DNA of 47,891 nt. Origin: Sperchopsis tessellata. Taxonomy: Eukaryota > Arthropoda > Insecta > Coleoptera > Hydrophilidae. The notes under the pieces were generated by a model. That model worked only from the letters and a program-made list of their open reading frames with translations, ran no database searches and was not told the origin of the DNA. Positions within the stretch are counted from its first letter, which is position 1, and each line of letters starts with the position of its first letter. Positions 12,485 to 23,161 of this stretch are shown piece by piece. Made by a program: the position numbers and the translations under genes. The DNA lies in contig JAWQRN010000035.1 in NCBI GenBank assembly GCA_033557685.1, forward strand, positions 1 to 47,891, given 5' to 3'.

Positions 12485-12936
12485 GCCAAGTGTAAAAAAA
12501 TTTAATATGTAGAACAGTATTAGAACTCACAAATCCAATAATTTTTTGTTTCTTCTACACGTCAGACTTTAAACTATGACCTTGCTATTACAATTAATAA
12601 TTATAGCCGAAATTATGACCTACATTAAGAACAAATAATAGTACATGAGGTTATAAAAAACATGGTAATGGTGGGAGAAGTTGAAATTTGGCAACAAAAA
12701 TTTAACGACATTTGATAACTTTACTTTCAGTAATACACCTAAATGGTAATTAAGCTTGATGTAAAATGTAAAATAATAAATAAATTAACATAAAACAAAA
12801 ACATTCCTAAAATAGGTCTTATAAAATACTTACTAGTAAATTAGTTCAAACCCTTATGAAAATGGGCAATGCTATTTAGGTAGGAAATAATATCTTTTAT
12901 GAAATATTTACATGTACATGACTACCTTTCTGTGTT

Positions 12937-15900
12937 TTAAACTGGTTGCACAATTACTTTAACAATTAATTGATTATTATCTATAAAATCATGAGTAAAA
13001 AGATCTTCCAATAATGTAAATTCAGTGTATCCAAAGCCTTTTGGAGTCATGTCAGAGGAAGGTTGTTTAAAGGCATCTAGTTCTGGACGGGTCATCATTG
13101 TTTCCTTAATACTTCTAAAACATTGCCTGAAATAAAAATAAAGAGCTTTGTTAAAAAATATGTAAAAATTTACAGAAAGACTATTTCCATTTCAGTGTTT
13201 ATAAAACGACCAGTTCATGACATTTGGAAGGTTTGTATTTTATTTATTAGTGTAAATTGAATATTTCTTACCTTGGGTGAATTACAATGATTGAAAATCG
13301 CCCACTAAATGGCCAGTCTAAGGTATTATCATGATCAGTTTTCATCATATGCACTAAAATAGCTACATAGCCTGGATCTCTTGGTGAAAGATTAAAACGA
13401 ATACAAAACCTAAAAATAAATTTCAAATTAATAAAATATTTTTTTTACCAGATGAGATAATCTCAAAAGTTCTTGAAGTTTTTCTGAAGTTTCAAAAAGT
13501 TGGCTAGAGTGGCCCATCTAATTTAAAGATCTTTACATCAGTGTTTTAGGGGTCTTTATTAGTAATATATGTGCTTAAATAGTAGTAGGTTATGCCAAGG
13601 GCTTTGATGTCCAGTCTAAAGACAAATCTTATTCTAAAATGCAAAGCTCTGGAAAACTTAGTCAACTTCCCATTAATAAGAATCATTTGATGCCAAGGTA
13701 TCAGACTGTTTCTGAGAATGTGGTTACTAATAACCATAATTTGCCCTTGCTGTTACTCAGAATTAATAGTAATAAAATGGTTTTGGAATATGCTAACCCT
13801 ATAATAGATCTCATTAACAGGGGCTAAAAAAGCTGGATTTCGGCAATGGTTATGAACAACATTGTTGATCCAGAGATCCATCATTAAATCATTATATAAG
13901 AAAATTGCCTGCACTTAAAATCAATTACCACAATATAATTTGTTTATATGCAAATAGACAAAACAGCTTCAGGTGGGGGTGTTCATTTGTTCCTATGCTG
14001 TAACTTCTTAACCAAAATCTGAACAAATTCTTCACTACAAACATCCTTTCTCAAGAAACCCTTCAATTTATAAAACAAATATGGCGTACAATCTTTAGGC
14101 AGTAAATATTTTAGTATACATGTAAAAAATTGTTCACGTGTGACATGCTTTTTAAATTTTTGTTTAGAAAAATGTATACAAGGTAGATGAAGATCCCTAC
14201 TTTTGAAATATGCATCAAGTATTCTCAGACAGTAACGCAAAAAACAAATTAAAAATTATTGAAAATGTACTTACTTATAACCATTTGGAGAAGTATAAAA
14301 TCCAGGACTGTAGTACATACAATGATGATTGTTTTTCATGGTATTTATTTTATTCTTAAAGTCTGTTATATACCATATATAACTACCATTGCAAAATCGG
14401 AGAGCAAATTTCGACATGGCTAAATTACAAGAATTTATTTGTTCCGACATATTTGCAATTATTATATCCTGCTCTCGAGTTTTTTGTTCAAGCATAACAA
14501 TCCTTTCAAATAAGCTCCTTAAAATTAAAAAAAAATAATAAAATTACACTAATCTACCAAATAATTGGATCATACTTCATTAAATTTTGTGTAGAATCTT
14601 TTGGTTGATTCTGTTCACTTTTTGATGGTGGATCCCAAAAGTTTGCTTGTTGTGCCAGTGCAGAAGAGCTGCTAGCTTGGTTACTAATAGCTAATTTGCT
14701 ATATGATTGTGAAAGCATCTGAAATTAAAAATTAGTTTTATTTGAAGACGGTGATTGAAAACTTTGGGACATATTTTACCAGAACAACTATACTACAAAA
14801 TTGTTGATTTTTAAGTTATACATACAAAAGTCCAATGAACTAGTAATCCTTCAATTTCATCTTCCTTTTGATATCAGCAAAAATAAGTACCTTCACAAAA
14901 AAAAGACATCAAGGAATCAACATTGGACCTTGTAAATCAAATGAGTAATAAAGTAGAGAAAAGGTGTCTAGGACCCAAATAAGAAGACATAAAATCAGAG
15001 GAAATGAAGAAGTTAAAGTCTTCAACTTATAATTCAGTCGTGAATAGTCTGGAAGGTCAAAAGTCTTGAAAATGTTCAGGTAATCCCATCAACCTGCAAA
15101 AAACAGATTCTAAAATCTTAGAAATATGGAAAAGTTTAGTTAAAGGTCGATAGTTCGTGCTAATTATCATCCACTTTTGATACTACATTTTTGTTATAGC
15201 TGCAGTATAGTTTTTCTAAGAACTGGAGCAGTACACGAGGCAGCAAAGCATATACTTGATAGCTTCGATAATCACTGGTATACTGTAATTGTGCCATGTG
15301 ATCTTAGCAAATTGGTTTTAGAACTAAAGTGCTTTATTGAAACATAATGAGACATTAGATGAGCCGCTTTAATAAGCTTCATTGTCTGATTTCGAGAAGT
15401 CACATATTGCTTGTCTTTACGACTAACATCAGTGATATATGTTATGCAATAAGAAGAAACTATTTTAACTTTAGATACTATAAGCAACCATCAAACACAA
15501 TCCAATACCACATTATGATGTGGCATTCAGGAAAATCAAATTTCTGAAGAGTAATAAAAAGGTAAATGAAAAGACTTTGGGGTGAAATTATGAAGGAAAA
15601 CTAGTATACCAAGCTATCAGTGATTAATCACATGATATGAGACATAGAATAAAGCAGTAAACAAAGAAAACCACTCCTATTATTCCACTCAGTTGTCAAG
15701 TGTCTCTAAATGTAACAAAAGAACTTACATTTTATATACATACCATTAGGTGCTTCTGCATGTCTTGTTCTAAATGCCTCTGAAGCTCGGGTTCATCTTC
15801 AAATTTCTTATCACAGCCTATGTCAACAAACAAACAACGTAGTTTCTCATTATCAGGCAGCTCTGGTGGACGAAATTTACATACTAATATGTGAGATTCA

Positions 15901-18900
15901 ACATCTAATGGAGACAATTCTTCAAAGCAGCCTCTACTAATGTTTGGACATCTAGTTCTTTGCTGCGAAATCTCTCTTCTTGTAAAGTTATCAGGAAAAA
16001 TGTCATTGCTTTCAAGTTTCATATTGTCCACAGGACAACAAGAATTTTGCCTACAAAAAATGCAAATATTAGACAGTCAAATTACATGTTCGCACTTTAG
16101 ACAACAAATTTAAATAAAAAAAGTTTACATATGGAACAATATAAGCAAGATTTTGTGTAATTTCTCTCTCAAAGTTATAAAGAGAAGATACATATACAAA
16201 AACTTACACACTGAACAATAATCTTTGCAACACCATACACATTTTCCTTAGTGTATTAACGTCCTCTAACCCAACAGAAATAATTTTTTATCGCTGTTTC
16301 TTCTTAAATTTATATACCACATACTTTTCTGTACGATCTGCATTTTAAAACACATTCATGTAATATCCAACGATTAATAACCCTATAAATTAATTTTTAA
16401 TTACAAGCAAGTCATAGTTAAAAAAAGGCAAAATATTGATATTTATACTAGATATTTAATCCTGAAGAGTGCATTACGAGTTGAGAACTACAGAGAAACA
16501 AACAATGGTAGCTTGAAAACATGTTAAAAAATCTACAAGTTAACTGCCAGAAAAAACGTTTTTGTAAATAAATAACATATAAAATAAAAAACTTTTATTA
16601 AACAGAATATTAGTGCACTCAGGACAATTGGGAGCGATTCTAATTGGACCCACAAACAGATCCACCCTCTTTGATTATATCACAAGAATATCCACTAAAC
16701 ACATACATTACAAAACAAATCCCACACCAATAAAGCCAAGGGAGTGCTAACATAAAAGTTAACTCCTCTGCAAAAAGACCATACTCTTTGCCCGAAAATC
16801 AATGGAGTAGATTTCTAATACCTGCATTTGATGGTTATATTGGCCTTTTATACCCATATATGACCTATATGATTAAGTTCACTAGGTGTAAACACCTTAT
16901 TTAGTCCTATGTTAGGTCAGGTGAGTATTTTGTTGGGCCTGACCTACAATTGGTAACCTAAATAACACATAGGTACCTTACCTAAATAATTTCGTATCAG
17001 CGTGAACGCTGGTCTGGCCACGAATTTAATACCAAAATACATCACTTGGTGGAGTGCAACTTGATGTTTAAAAGTTTGAATTAAAAGTTGATAAACATAT
17101 ATAGACAAAGTTAAACGTAGATTTGAAAAATGTTGTGTACGAAGAAAATAATAGGCTCGAACTCGGAGTAAGGCACAGAAACGGTGTTTTATAACATTAT
17201 GCAGCGAAAACGAAGTAATGAGACTAATAGATGGCAAAAAAAAAACACAATGATATTTACAAACATTAGAGTCGATAATGAAAGAAAACAAAACATATTT
17301 GCAAATGCGGAAAAAATTAAGCATCTGAAAGAAAAATAAATTGGTCAGATACGATTGTTATTGTCAATCTGCATTTTAAGCTTTGCCTACAAACCAAAGA
17401 GGGCACTGTAGAGCGCCAACATAAGCAAGTTACCTACTGTAGGTATGATACCTATTGCAGGTAAGGTACTTAAGGTGCGGTTTAGACAACGACCTAAATA
17501 TAGGTCACGCGGTGTATACTATGCCATGTGCAAATTTGTTCTGAAAGTTATTTTGTTGTAAAGGTAATGGCCTATGCTGTAGTGGTGGTATACAGTGTAT
17601 ACTCTGCTTTGTTTCGCAAGAATAGCGTATACCCTCTGCTTTTTAAAATTTGGATGTATTTATATTTTTACTTCATTTTTCTTTTATAAAAATAACATAT
17701 CTCTGTAAAAATGTCAAAACAAAGTGTCACTACATGACAAAGTTGGAATAGCAAAAGAAACACCAACAAAGCATAACGAGGCATACATTGAAAATGCCTT
17801 TTGCCTTCGCACCCTTATAATTTTTATACGCCCTTCAATACGGACACTAGTTGCAATGTAGACATGAGATTTTTTCTTAATTTTCAATTTAATTACCTTA
17901 CAATACCGTATGTACATGGTGTATCTATCCTAATTTATAAAAAAGTGTAATAAATTTAATTATGGATCAGTGGTTAAAACAAAAAAATTATGTAAAAAAA
18001 GACAATCTGAAAATGACAAATTGCGTGTAGGTAAAAACAAATTGGAAGTGGAAACATATATAGCTTCACCAGAAGCTGGCACAAGTACATTTGTTTGTTT
18101 ATTTAACGTTGACCTATTTCTGCTGCTATGGCCCATAACCGACGCCAGGGAATAGGCTCCCACACCTGGGAATTTTGGCCGCATCCAGGGTTCTAACTGG
18201 AATCGGGTGCTTTTATGTGCACATGGTCTTCATTTACCTACAATACATGGGACCCACAGTTTTATGTTCCTCCCGGAAGACGAACACCACAAAAACTTTT
18301 CCCTAATAACAAAAAGCCGGCTGCCTCTGGGTCTCGAACTCGAGACTCCATGCTAAGTACCCTTGAACTTATCGATTGAGCTAACGAGATGGCACAAGCA
18401 CAACAGACCTGTTAATAGAGACCATGTCCAACAAGGAACAAACATCAGAAATGAAATGGCCGGAAATATGGGCTGATACCCAGTATTCTGAATTTATAAA
18501 AAAGTATACGTGGCTTATAGATTGAAAGGGAATACTTTGCTGTAAATACTGCTAACCTGTCATAAGGTTAGGAATATTATAAAAAGAAAAATTGCATAGT
18601 TCTGAGGAATGGAGTAACAGTTTAATTGAAACTTGAAAATCCTAAAAGTTTGTTAGATTTGGGGATTATGTATGTCAATCTTCAAAAATTGGTCATATTA
18701 TCGACAGCATTTCAGTCTCGAACCAGAACGTCCGTTATGAAGAATCGGCAGAAAGGAGAATATGTGGGCGACTTAATGTTAATGAGGTACAAGCCATCCA
18801 AGAGATTTCACGGAAAATGTAAAATCTGTACTAGAAAACTTGAAGGCTGTTTTAACAACACTATCAACTTTGTCTTGCTCGTCTGTCAAATGGGAATGCG

Positions 18901-20608
18901 GGTTCATTTTAATGAATAATATAATAACTGATTTGCCAGCGTCCTTACTTATTTCAAAAGTATCAAATTTAATGTTTATTAATTCTAAAGGACCGTCACA
19001 GTTTTAACCAAAAAAGTATGTACAATCTTGGTTGATAAATCACTGTTCAGCAACAGATACATAGTCAAGAATATGTTCGCAAGAAACCTGTACTCGTCGC
19101 GCCCTGTTGTGCGGGATGTAGTCCTAAAAAATTTAAGCTTTATATATTTTCTACACTTTAACTAAAATTACCCCTTTTCCCTCCAAAATATTAGTTTTTT
19201 AGGTGTATACCTTCTGCTTTTTAAGATTTATGTACAGTCTATCTTCTGCTAATTTTACGACTACAGCATTGGTAATGGCATTTACTGCTAGCTGAAATCT
19301 GCCGATTGAACATTCCCAACCAGACACACCAAGCATTTTGGAATCTCTGAAAGTATGCGTTTCTTGTCAATACTATATATACAAGAGTTATAGATTCTGT
19401 CACGGAAATTAAACCTACAAAGCACAAAGTTTTAATTTGAGGTTACTGTTGCAATACCTATTGCAATATAGCTGAGCCGTCTCGCTAGCTCAGTGGCTAA
19501 GTACTAGGCTACTAAGCGTGGGGTGTCGAGTTCGAGACCCAGAGATGGTCGGCTTTTTGTCACTAGGAAAAAGTATTTGTGGTGCTCGTTTTCCAGGAGG
19601 GACGTAAAACGTTGTGTCCTGCATATTGTAGGTAAATTGAAGGCCATGTGCACGTAAAAGAACCGAATTCCAGTTGGAACACTGGATGCGGCGAAATTCC
19701 CAGGTGTGGGAGCTTAATCCCCTGGCGTTGGTGATTGGCCATAGCAGCAGAAATAGGCCAATGTTGAATAAACAAACAACATTCTGGACATATGAGCCTT
19801 AAAATGATCACTTTCCACCACCACTCCTAAACTTTTACAGCATTCTATAATAGGGAACTGAGATCCATCCTAATAGTTTTTAAAAGCACTTTTTAAAGCT
19901 ACCTGGCAGTTTAAATCTAGCACTTTTATAAAACTAAATGGCAGTTTACACCTAGCACTTTTAGGAGCTACGTGTCTTGATAATGTCCCCAACAACAGTG
20001 AACGAAAAGTCAGCAAAAGAAAACCCAACAAACGGTTATCTCCTGGAAAAACTGAATATATATTCAGACTGTTTGCCAGGTAGAAAGTGATTGCGGAGTA
20101 AGTGACTTTGCAAGTGGCCACCAACAATATTTTCACATAGTTTAGAGAGCCCTTGAATAATATTGACTGGTCACAGCGAAGTCAGTGGGTTTTTAGTTTC
20201 CAATATAAGAATTACTTTTCAATGCTCAGGAGACACTGACTCACTCTGAAAAATATTTTACAGTATTGTATCAACAGGGATAATGTTCATACAAAATAAT
20301 CGGAATATTAAACAACCAATGCTGTAATATACATACATAACACATCCCTTGTATACTATTATTTTGGGATATGAACAAATAATGTTATAAAACAATGTGG
20401 CAACAATCATAAAAATGCAAAATATAACTTACTCCAACCAGGAATGTATGCAATTCCTGCAAAATCTATGTCCACATGATGTTAGAACAGGGTCTCTTAA
20501 CCATGCTAAACAAATAGGACATTCAAATCTTGCTTCAGGAGCATCTGATATGGAGCTCTCTTCAGCTAAAGATGCATCACTGTTATTTGCATGAATAACT
20601 TCGGCCAT
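12937..20608 (-). CDS. Traf6: TRAF6-like E3 ligase / signalling adaptor, complete
   Basis: Six coding exons on the minus strand: 20433-20608, 15744-16050, 14576-14718, 14275-14517, 13272-13409, 12937-13126. All have GT-AG borders, and the phases add up to 1197 nt (398 aa). Domains: RING at residues 30-67 (C30-x2-C33, C45-G-H47-x2-C50-x2-C53, then C64-P-V-D67, the TRAF6-type CPVD ending); two TRAF-type zinc fingers (C93-x6-C100-x11-H112-x3-C116 and C131-x6-C138-x12-H151-x7-H159); a short coiled coil about 208-240; a TRAF/MATH domain 250-398 (CNGSYIWYI, SPGFYTSPNGYKFCIRFNL, PKGFGYTEF). TRAF6 builds K63-linked ubiquitin chains in the cytoplasm downstream of Toll/IL-1R-type and TNFR-type signalling to NF-kB and JNK. 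At 398 aa it is shorter than vertebrate TRAF6 (about 520 aa), with fewer zinc fingers. The ATG at 20606-20608 is the only Met before the RING in this frame. Convergent with Sbf. Confidence 0.93.
13410..14274 (-). other. Traf6 intron 4 with unexplained open frames
   Basis: This intron lies within the MATH-coding region. It contains an 85-codon minus-strand frame (13983-14240) and a 62-codon plus-strand frame (13639-13827), both of fairly balanced composition. They look like decayed transposon pieces, but I recognise neither. Confidence 0.4.
14719..15743 (-). other. Traf6 intron 2
   Basis: One-kilobase intron between the zinc-finger exon and the linker exon. It is less AT-rich than other introns between about 14860 and 15650, with small open frames on both strands, which suggests an old, unidentified insertion. 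Confidence 0.4.
18091..18393 (-). mobile_element. tRNA-derived SINE, copy 1
   Basis: Read on the minus strand it starts GCCATCTCGTTAGCTCAATC (box A-like) and contains TCTCGAGTTCGAGACCC (box B). It continues with a ~230-base body and ends near AAATAAACAAAC. It matches the plus-strand copy at 19476-19779 along its whole length with many substitutions. The head keeps tRNA-like spacing between boxes A and B, so it derives from a tRNA and would have been transcribed by RNA polymerase III. The 3' tail is AT-rich, as in LINE-mobilised SINEs. Confidence 0.8.
18424..18920 (+). pseudogene. hAT-like transposase N-terminal remnant
   Basis: The plus strand encodes a region beginning near KWPEIWADTQYSEFIKKYTW, then L-I-D, then ILCCKYC and, after stops and shifts, SSEEWSNSLIE. 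This matches the N-terminal pattern of KIAA1586/ZBED5-type hAT transposase relatives: an F/Y-x-W-L start, a C-x2-C mini finger, then E-W near a Ser-rich stretch. At least three in-frame stops make it dead. It sits exactly between the two SINE copies. Confidence 0.5.
19476..19779 (+). mobile_element. tRNA-derived SINE, copy 2
   Basis: It starts GCCGTCTCGC with box A TAGCTCAGTGG (19486-19496) and box B GAGTTCGAGACCC (19528-19540), both fitting the pol III consensus. The body (GGATGCGGCG..., CCCAGGTGTGGGAG...) is shared with the minus-strand copy at 18091-18393. The end is AATAAACAAACAA. It is a SINE rather than a tRNA gene because the body continues ~230 bases past box B and there is no acceptor-stem closure or CCA-side partner. 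Confidence 0.85.
19880..20070 (-). mobile_element. Half of a fold-back element (family also at 36246 and 45816)
   Basis: It contains the family hallmarks AGCACTTTTAGGAGCTACGT (19955-19974), ATGTCCCCAACAACAGTG and GTTATCTCC, in the same order as the right arm at 36450-36590. The matching left arm is missing, so the copy is truncated. Confidence 0.65.
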
Positions 20609-21830
20609 AATTGAGAAAAAATTACGAATTTCAATCTAACTGAAATGATGAAATCATCGCATTTTTACATATGAACAGAATGACTAATTACACGGCACTT
20701 AAACAGGTGTAAAACAGGTATTAGACCACGCCTGCATATGTTCATTTCTTTTTAATTCAATGTCATTCGCATAAGTCTATCTCTTTTTTATTTAGCATTC
20801 CATGTTTCTGTTGTACATAATTTAAAATGTACATCCTTATAAATAAACAATGTTTTGTGCATCCTTATAAATCGAAACACTGTTTGGTGCTTGTAAACTG
20901 GCCAAAGAAATTTATGTAAAATATTCCGAATTCGGAAACATCCACTGTGTTAGGATATATGAAATGCTAGCTATAATCAATTATACTTATACAAAATTAC
21001 AGTGGTAAAAAATACTTTGTGTGATCAGAAATCTTGTGTAAACAGCTTTTATACATAGAGGCATACAATGTTATACTATGTAAAATTGTTTGTGATATTA
21101 ATATACTTGCACTACTTACCAAAAGTTATGATATCCGAATGGATATAAATATTCTTCTACCCGTTTGTTAAAATATTGCTTTTAGGCGTTCACTTAAGTT
21201 TAATTAATTACTACTATAATCTTCCACTGCTTGGAAATATATTTACTTATTAAAGTATGAGGAACACAAATTTTAAAACGGTACAAGAGACTTTCTAAAT
21301 TTACTACATAATTATTTCAAATAGCGCCATTCACTAATTTCTATTGACAAAAGTCACGATGACAGTTTTGATCGGTACAACAGAAACCTGTAAAAAAAAT
21401 TCCTTGTAGAACTAACAGTGCTCCTAGAAAATCTATGAATACACATACATCTTTATGGGCGCAGATTTAGTACCTATATAATATTCAGACATAACAGGCA
21501 GAAATAGCAGCGAACAATAAAACAAAGCCCTCTAATGAAGTAGTAGCCCCCCGCTCATATCACTCGCTCTTTTCTCTATTGTACACCAAGTAATACCCCT
21601 ACGGTAGAAACTTACCATTCTCTCTATTTTTAAGAAGAAGTTTAACAGAATGTAAAGAATTTCGGTTTTTTTTTTTGATATCGAGGAATAAAATTGGTCG
21701 TGCTCGTTCTTTTATGATAACACACCCCACCAAGGCTCGGCGGCTTAGATCGGTACTACTATTTCAGTTACATGTGACTCGTCGTTCCGCACTTTTTAAC
21801 AAATTTTGACTTCCAATTCCGCCGGTTTTT
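20609..21830 (-). promoter_or_regulatory. Traf6 5' flank with duplicated TATA-like motif
   Basis: Upstream of the Traf6 ATG. At 20830-20892 a ~30-base unit is present twice in tandem; each copy carries ATTTATAAGGATG on the minus strand, a TATA-like sequence in the correct orientation 220-280 bases before the start codon. No other promoter element is clear. The rest of the stretch is AT-rich. Transcription start data are needed to know whether these matter. Confidence 0.25.
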
Positions 21831-22750
21831 GGTATATCTTTAGCATCTGCATATTTACACCTTGTATGCTCAAGTTTAAACGATTGAGATGCTCTAAAAT
21901 ATCTGCTAAGAATGCTAATTTAGAACACCAAAGGTTGGTTTTTAAATAATCTGAAAACTAAGTCTGCCAAAAGTAAAATTACAGAAGTTATTCCCGTGAT
22001 TCATAAACACGCTATAATACTGTTCCTTTTGATTGGATTCCACGGCTTCATATAAACTTGAAATTATACTAATTTTTTGAGGCCTGCTTTTAATGAAATT
22101 CTGTATTTTAACTATCTGATCCAGTTCAATTTTCAAATCTCCTCGAAGACATTTTGCAAGCAAGTCTCTATGTAAAAACACAGTGGGTAGTGACAAATGA
22201 CTCATATCCCTTAGTTGAACCAGTCATAGCTGATGCCCCATTAGTACAAATACTCGGGCACGACTTCCAATAGTACTGTAATTTTTTTTAATAACAGTTC
22301 ATAACGTCAAAAATATCTCTGCCGTTCACTTCCGATATTTGTTTACAACAAAAAAATGGACTTACCATATTTCCGTGTTTAATTAATCTTATAAGGGCTA
22401 TTGGTGAGTTGAGTTTTTCCACTGATGTGGGTAGATTCATCTACTTGCAATCCAAAGGTTCCTCTTATTATAATACTTTCAATAACCTGCTGTTCGATAT
22501 CATCATACATTTGTAATATGCCTACTAATAGTGTTGTTAGATAGTGGTATTTTTTTTTAATTTCCTTTTCTGCTTCATACCCTAACATACTTTCAATATA
22601 AATCAGCAGGCTAGCATAAGGGTTTCAGCAATTAGAAGAGATTTTTTTTTCTTTGAGCAACTAATTCACCAACAAAATAACTTACTTCCTGAGTTTTATC
22701 AGAAACTTTTACAATTTTTGAAAATGTCTGACTGTTTTAGCAACCATAAG
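21830..22750 (-). pseudogene. hAT-superfamily transposase remnant (ZBED5/SCAND3-like)
   Basis: On the minus strand, blocks occur in family order: VSDKTQEVSYFVGELVAQRK near 22700; a DIEQQVIESIIIRGTFGLQV block followed by DESTHISGKTQL (22400-22500), the first catalytic-region motif of this clade (F-G-L-Q-x-D-E-S-T-D); IVKIQNFIKSRPQK (near 22100); and LAFLADILEHLNRLNLSIQG (21840-21920), which precedes the hAT C-terminal dimerisation domain. Stops and frame changes separate the blocks. A second, differently oriented hAT piece lies in the Traf6 intron. Confidence 0.75.
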
Positions 22751-22844
22751 CCTTTGAAAATAAGTAGTGCTGCTAAAGATAATGGACTAATCCACTACTA
22801 AATTTTACATTGGCTAATAATCGACTAATCGAAAGAATTTGATA

Positions 22845-22915
22845 ATCGATTTCAACTAGTCGACTAATAGATTTCAACTAGTCGATGGTCAACTAATCGA
22901 TTTCAACTAGTCGAC
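22845..22915. repeat. Triple repeat of ATCGATTTCAACTAGTCGA
   Basis: The 19-base unit occurs at 22845, 22867 (one mismatch) and 22897, with irregular spacing of 22 and 30 bases. Partially palindromic ACTAGTCGACTAAT sequence surrounds it. It lies between the hAT remnant and the small MITE, where subterminal transposase-binding repeats would be expected. Confidence 0.75.
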
Positions 22916-22926
22916 GTTCAACTATA

Positions 22927-23161
22927 CTAAAAGAATACCCTATTTTTATTTTATTAGGGTTTTTAATTTTACGCATAATTCTAAGGTTATTTGATTAATA
23001 ATATATATCTTTAGAAGCTATTGTTTTTGAGATATTTTAGTATTAAAATTTGAATTTTAACTTGAAAAGTTTCAATTATATTCAGCTTAAATAGTTATTT
23101 TACCGAAAGTTAGCTATGAAATTACAAACCCTAATAAAATAAAAATAGGGTATTATTTTAG
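22927..23161. mobile_element. Small MITE with perfect 29-base terminal inverted repeat
   Basis: Bases 22934-22962 and 23126-23154 are exact reverse complements (core ACCCTATTTTTATTTTATTA). A further ~7 outer bases match with one mismatch, and pairing continues inward imperfectly. The total length is about 235 bp with no coding potential. Target duplication is unclear. Confidence 0.75.

Larger units (their letters stand above)
16051..20432 (-). other. Traf6 intron 1 (4.4 kb), transposon-rich
   Basis: It separates the exon holding the first half of the RING from the exon holding its last Cys/Asp ligands. Contents in plus-strand order: unassigned sequence 16051-16960; a block bounded by a 11-12 base inverted repeat (GGTACCTTACCT at 16972, AGGTAAGGTAC at 17459); a minus-strand SINE at 18091-18393; a hAT-like remnant at 18420-18920; a plus-strand SINE at 19476-19779; and half of a fold-back element at 19880-20070. 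Confidence 0.75.

Noticed and set aside
16944..17324. 126-codon minus-strand frame in Traf6 intron 1
   Set aside because: Hydrophobic/aromatic AT-driven composition, no domain, and it lies inside a segment with transposon-like ends.
19476..19550. Possible tRNA gene
   Set aside because: Boxes A and B are good, but no acceptor stem closes and a 230-base shared body follows; a second inverted copy shows it is a SINE.
19563..19811. 82-codon minus-strand frame
   Set aside because: Antisense of the SINE body.
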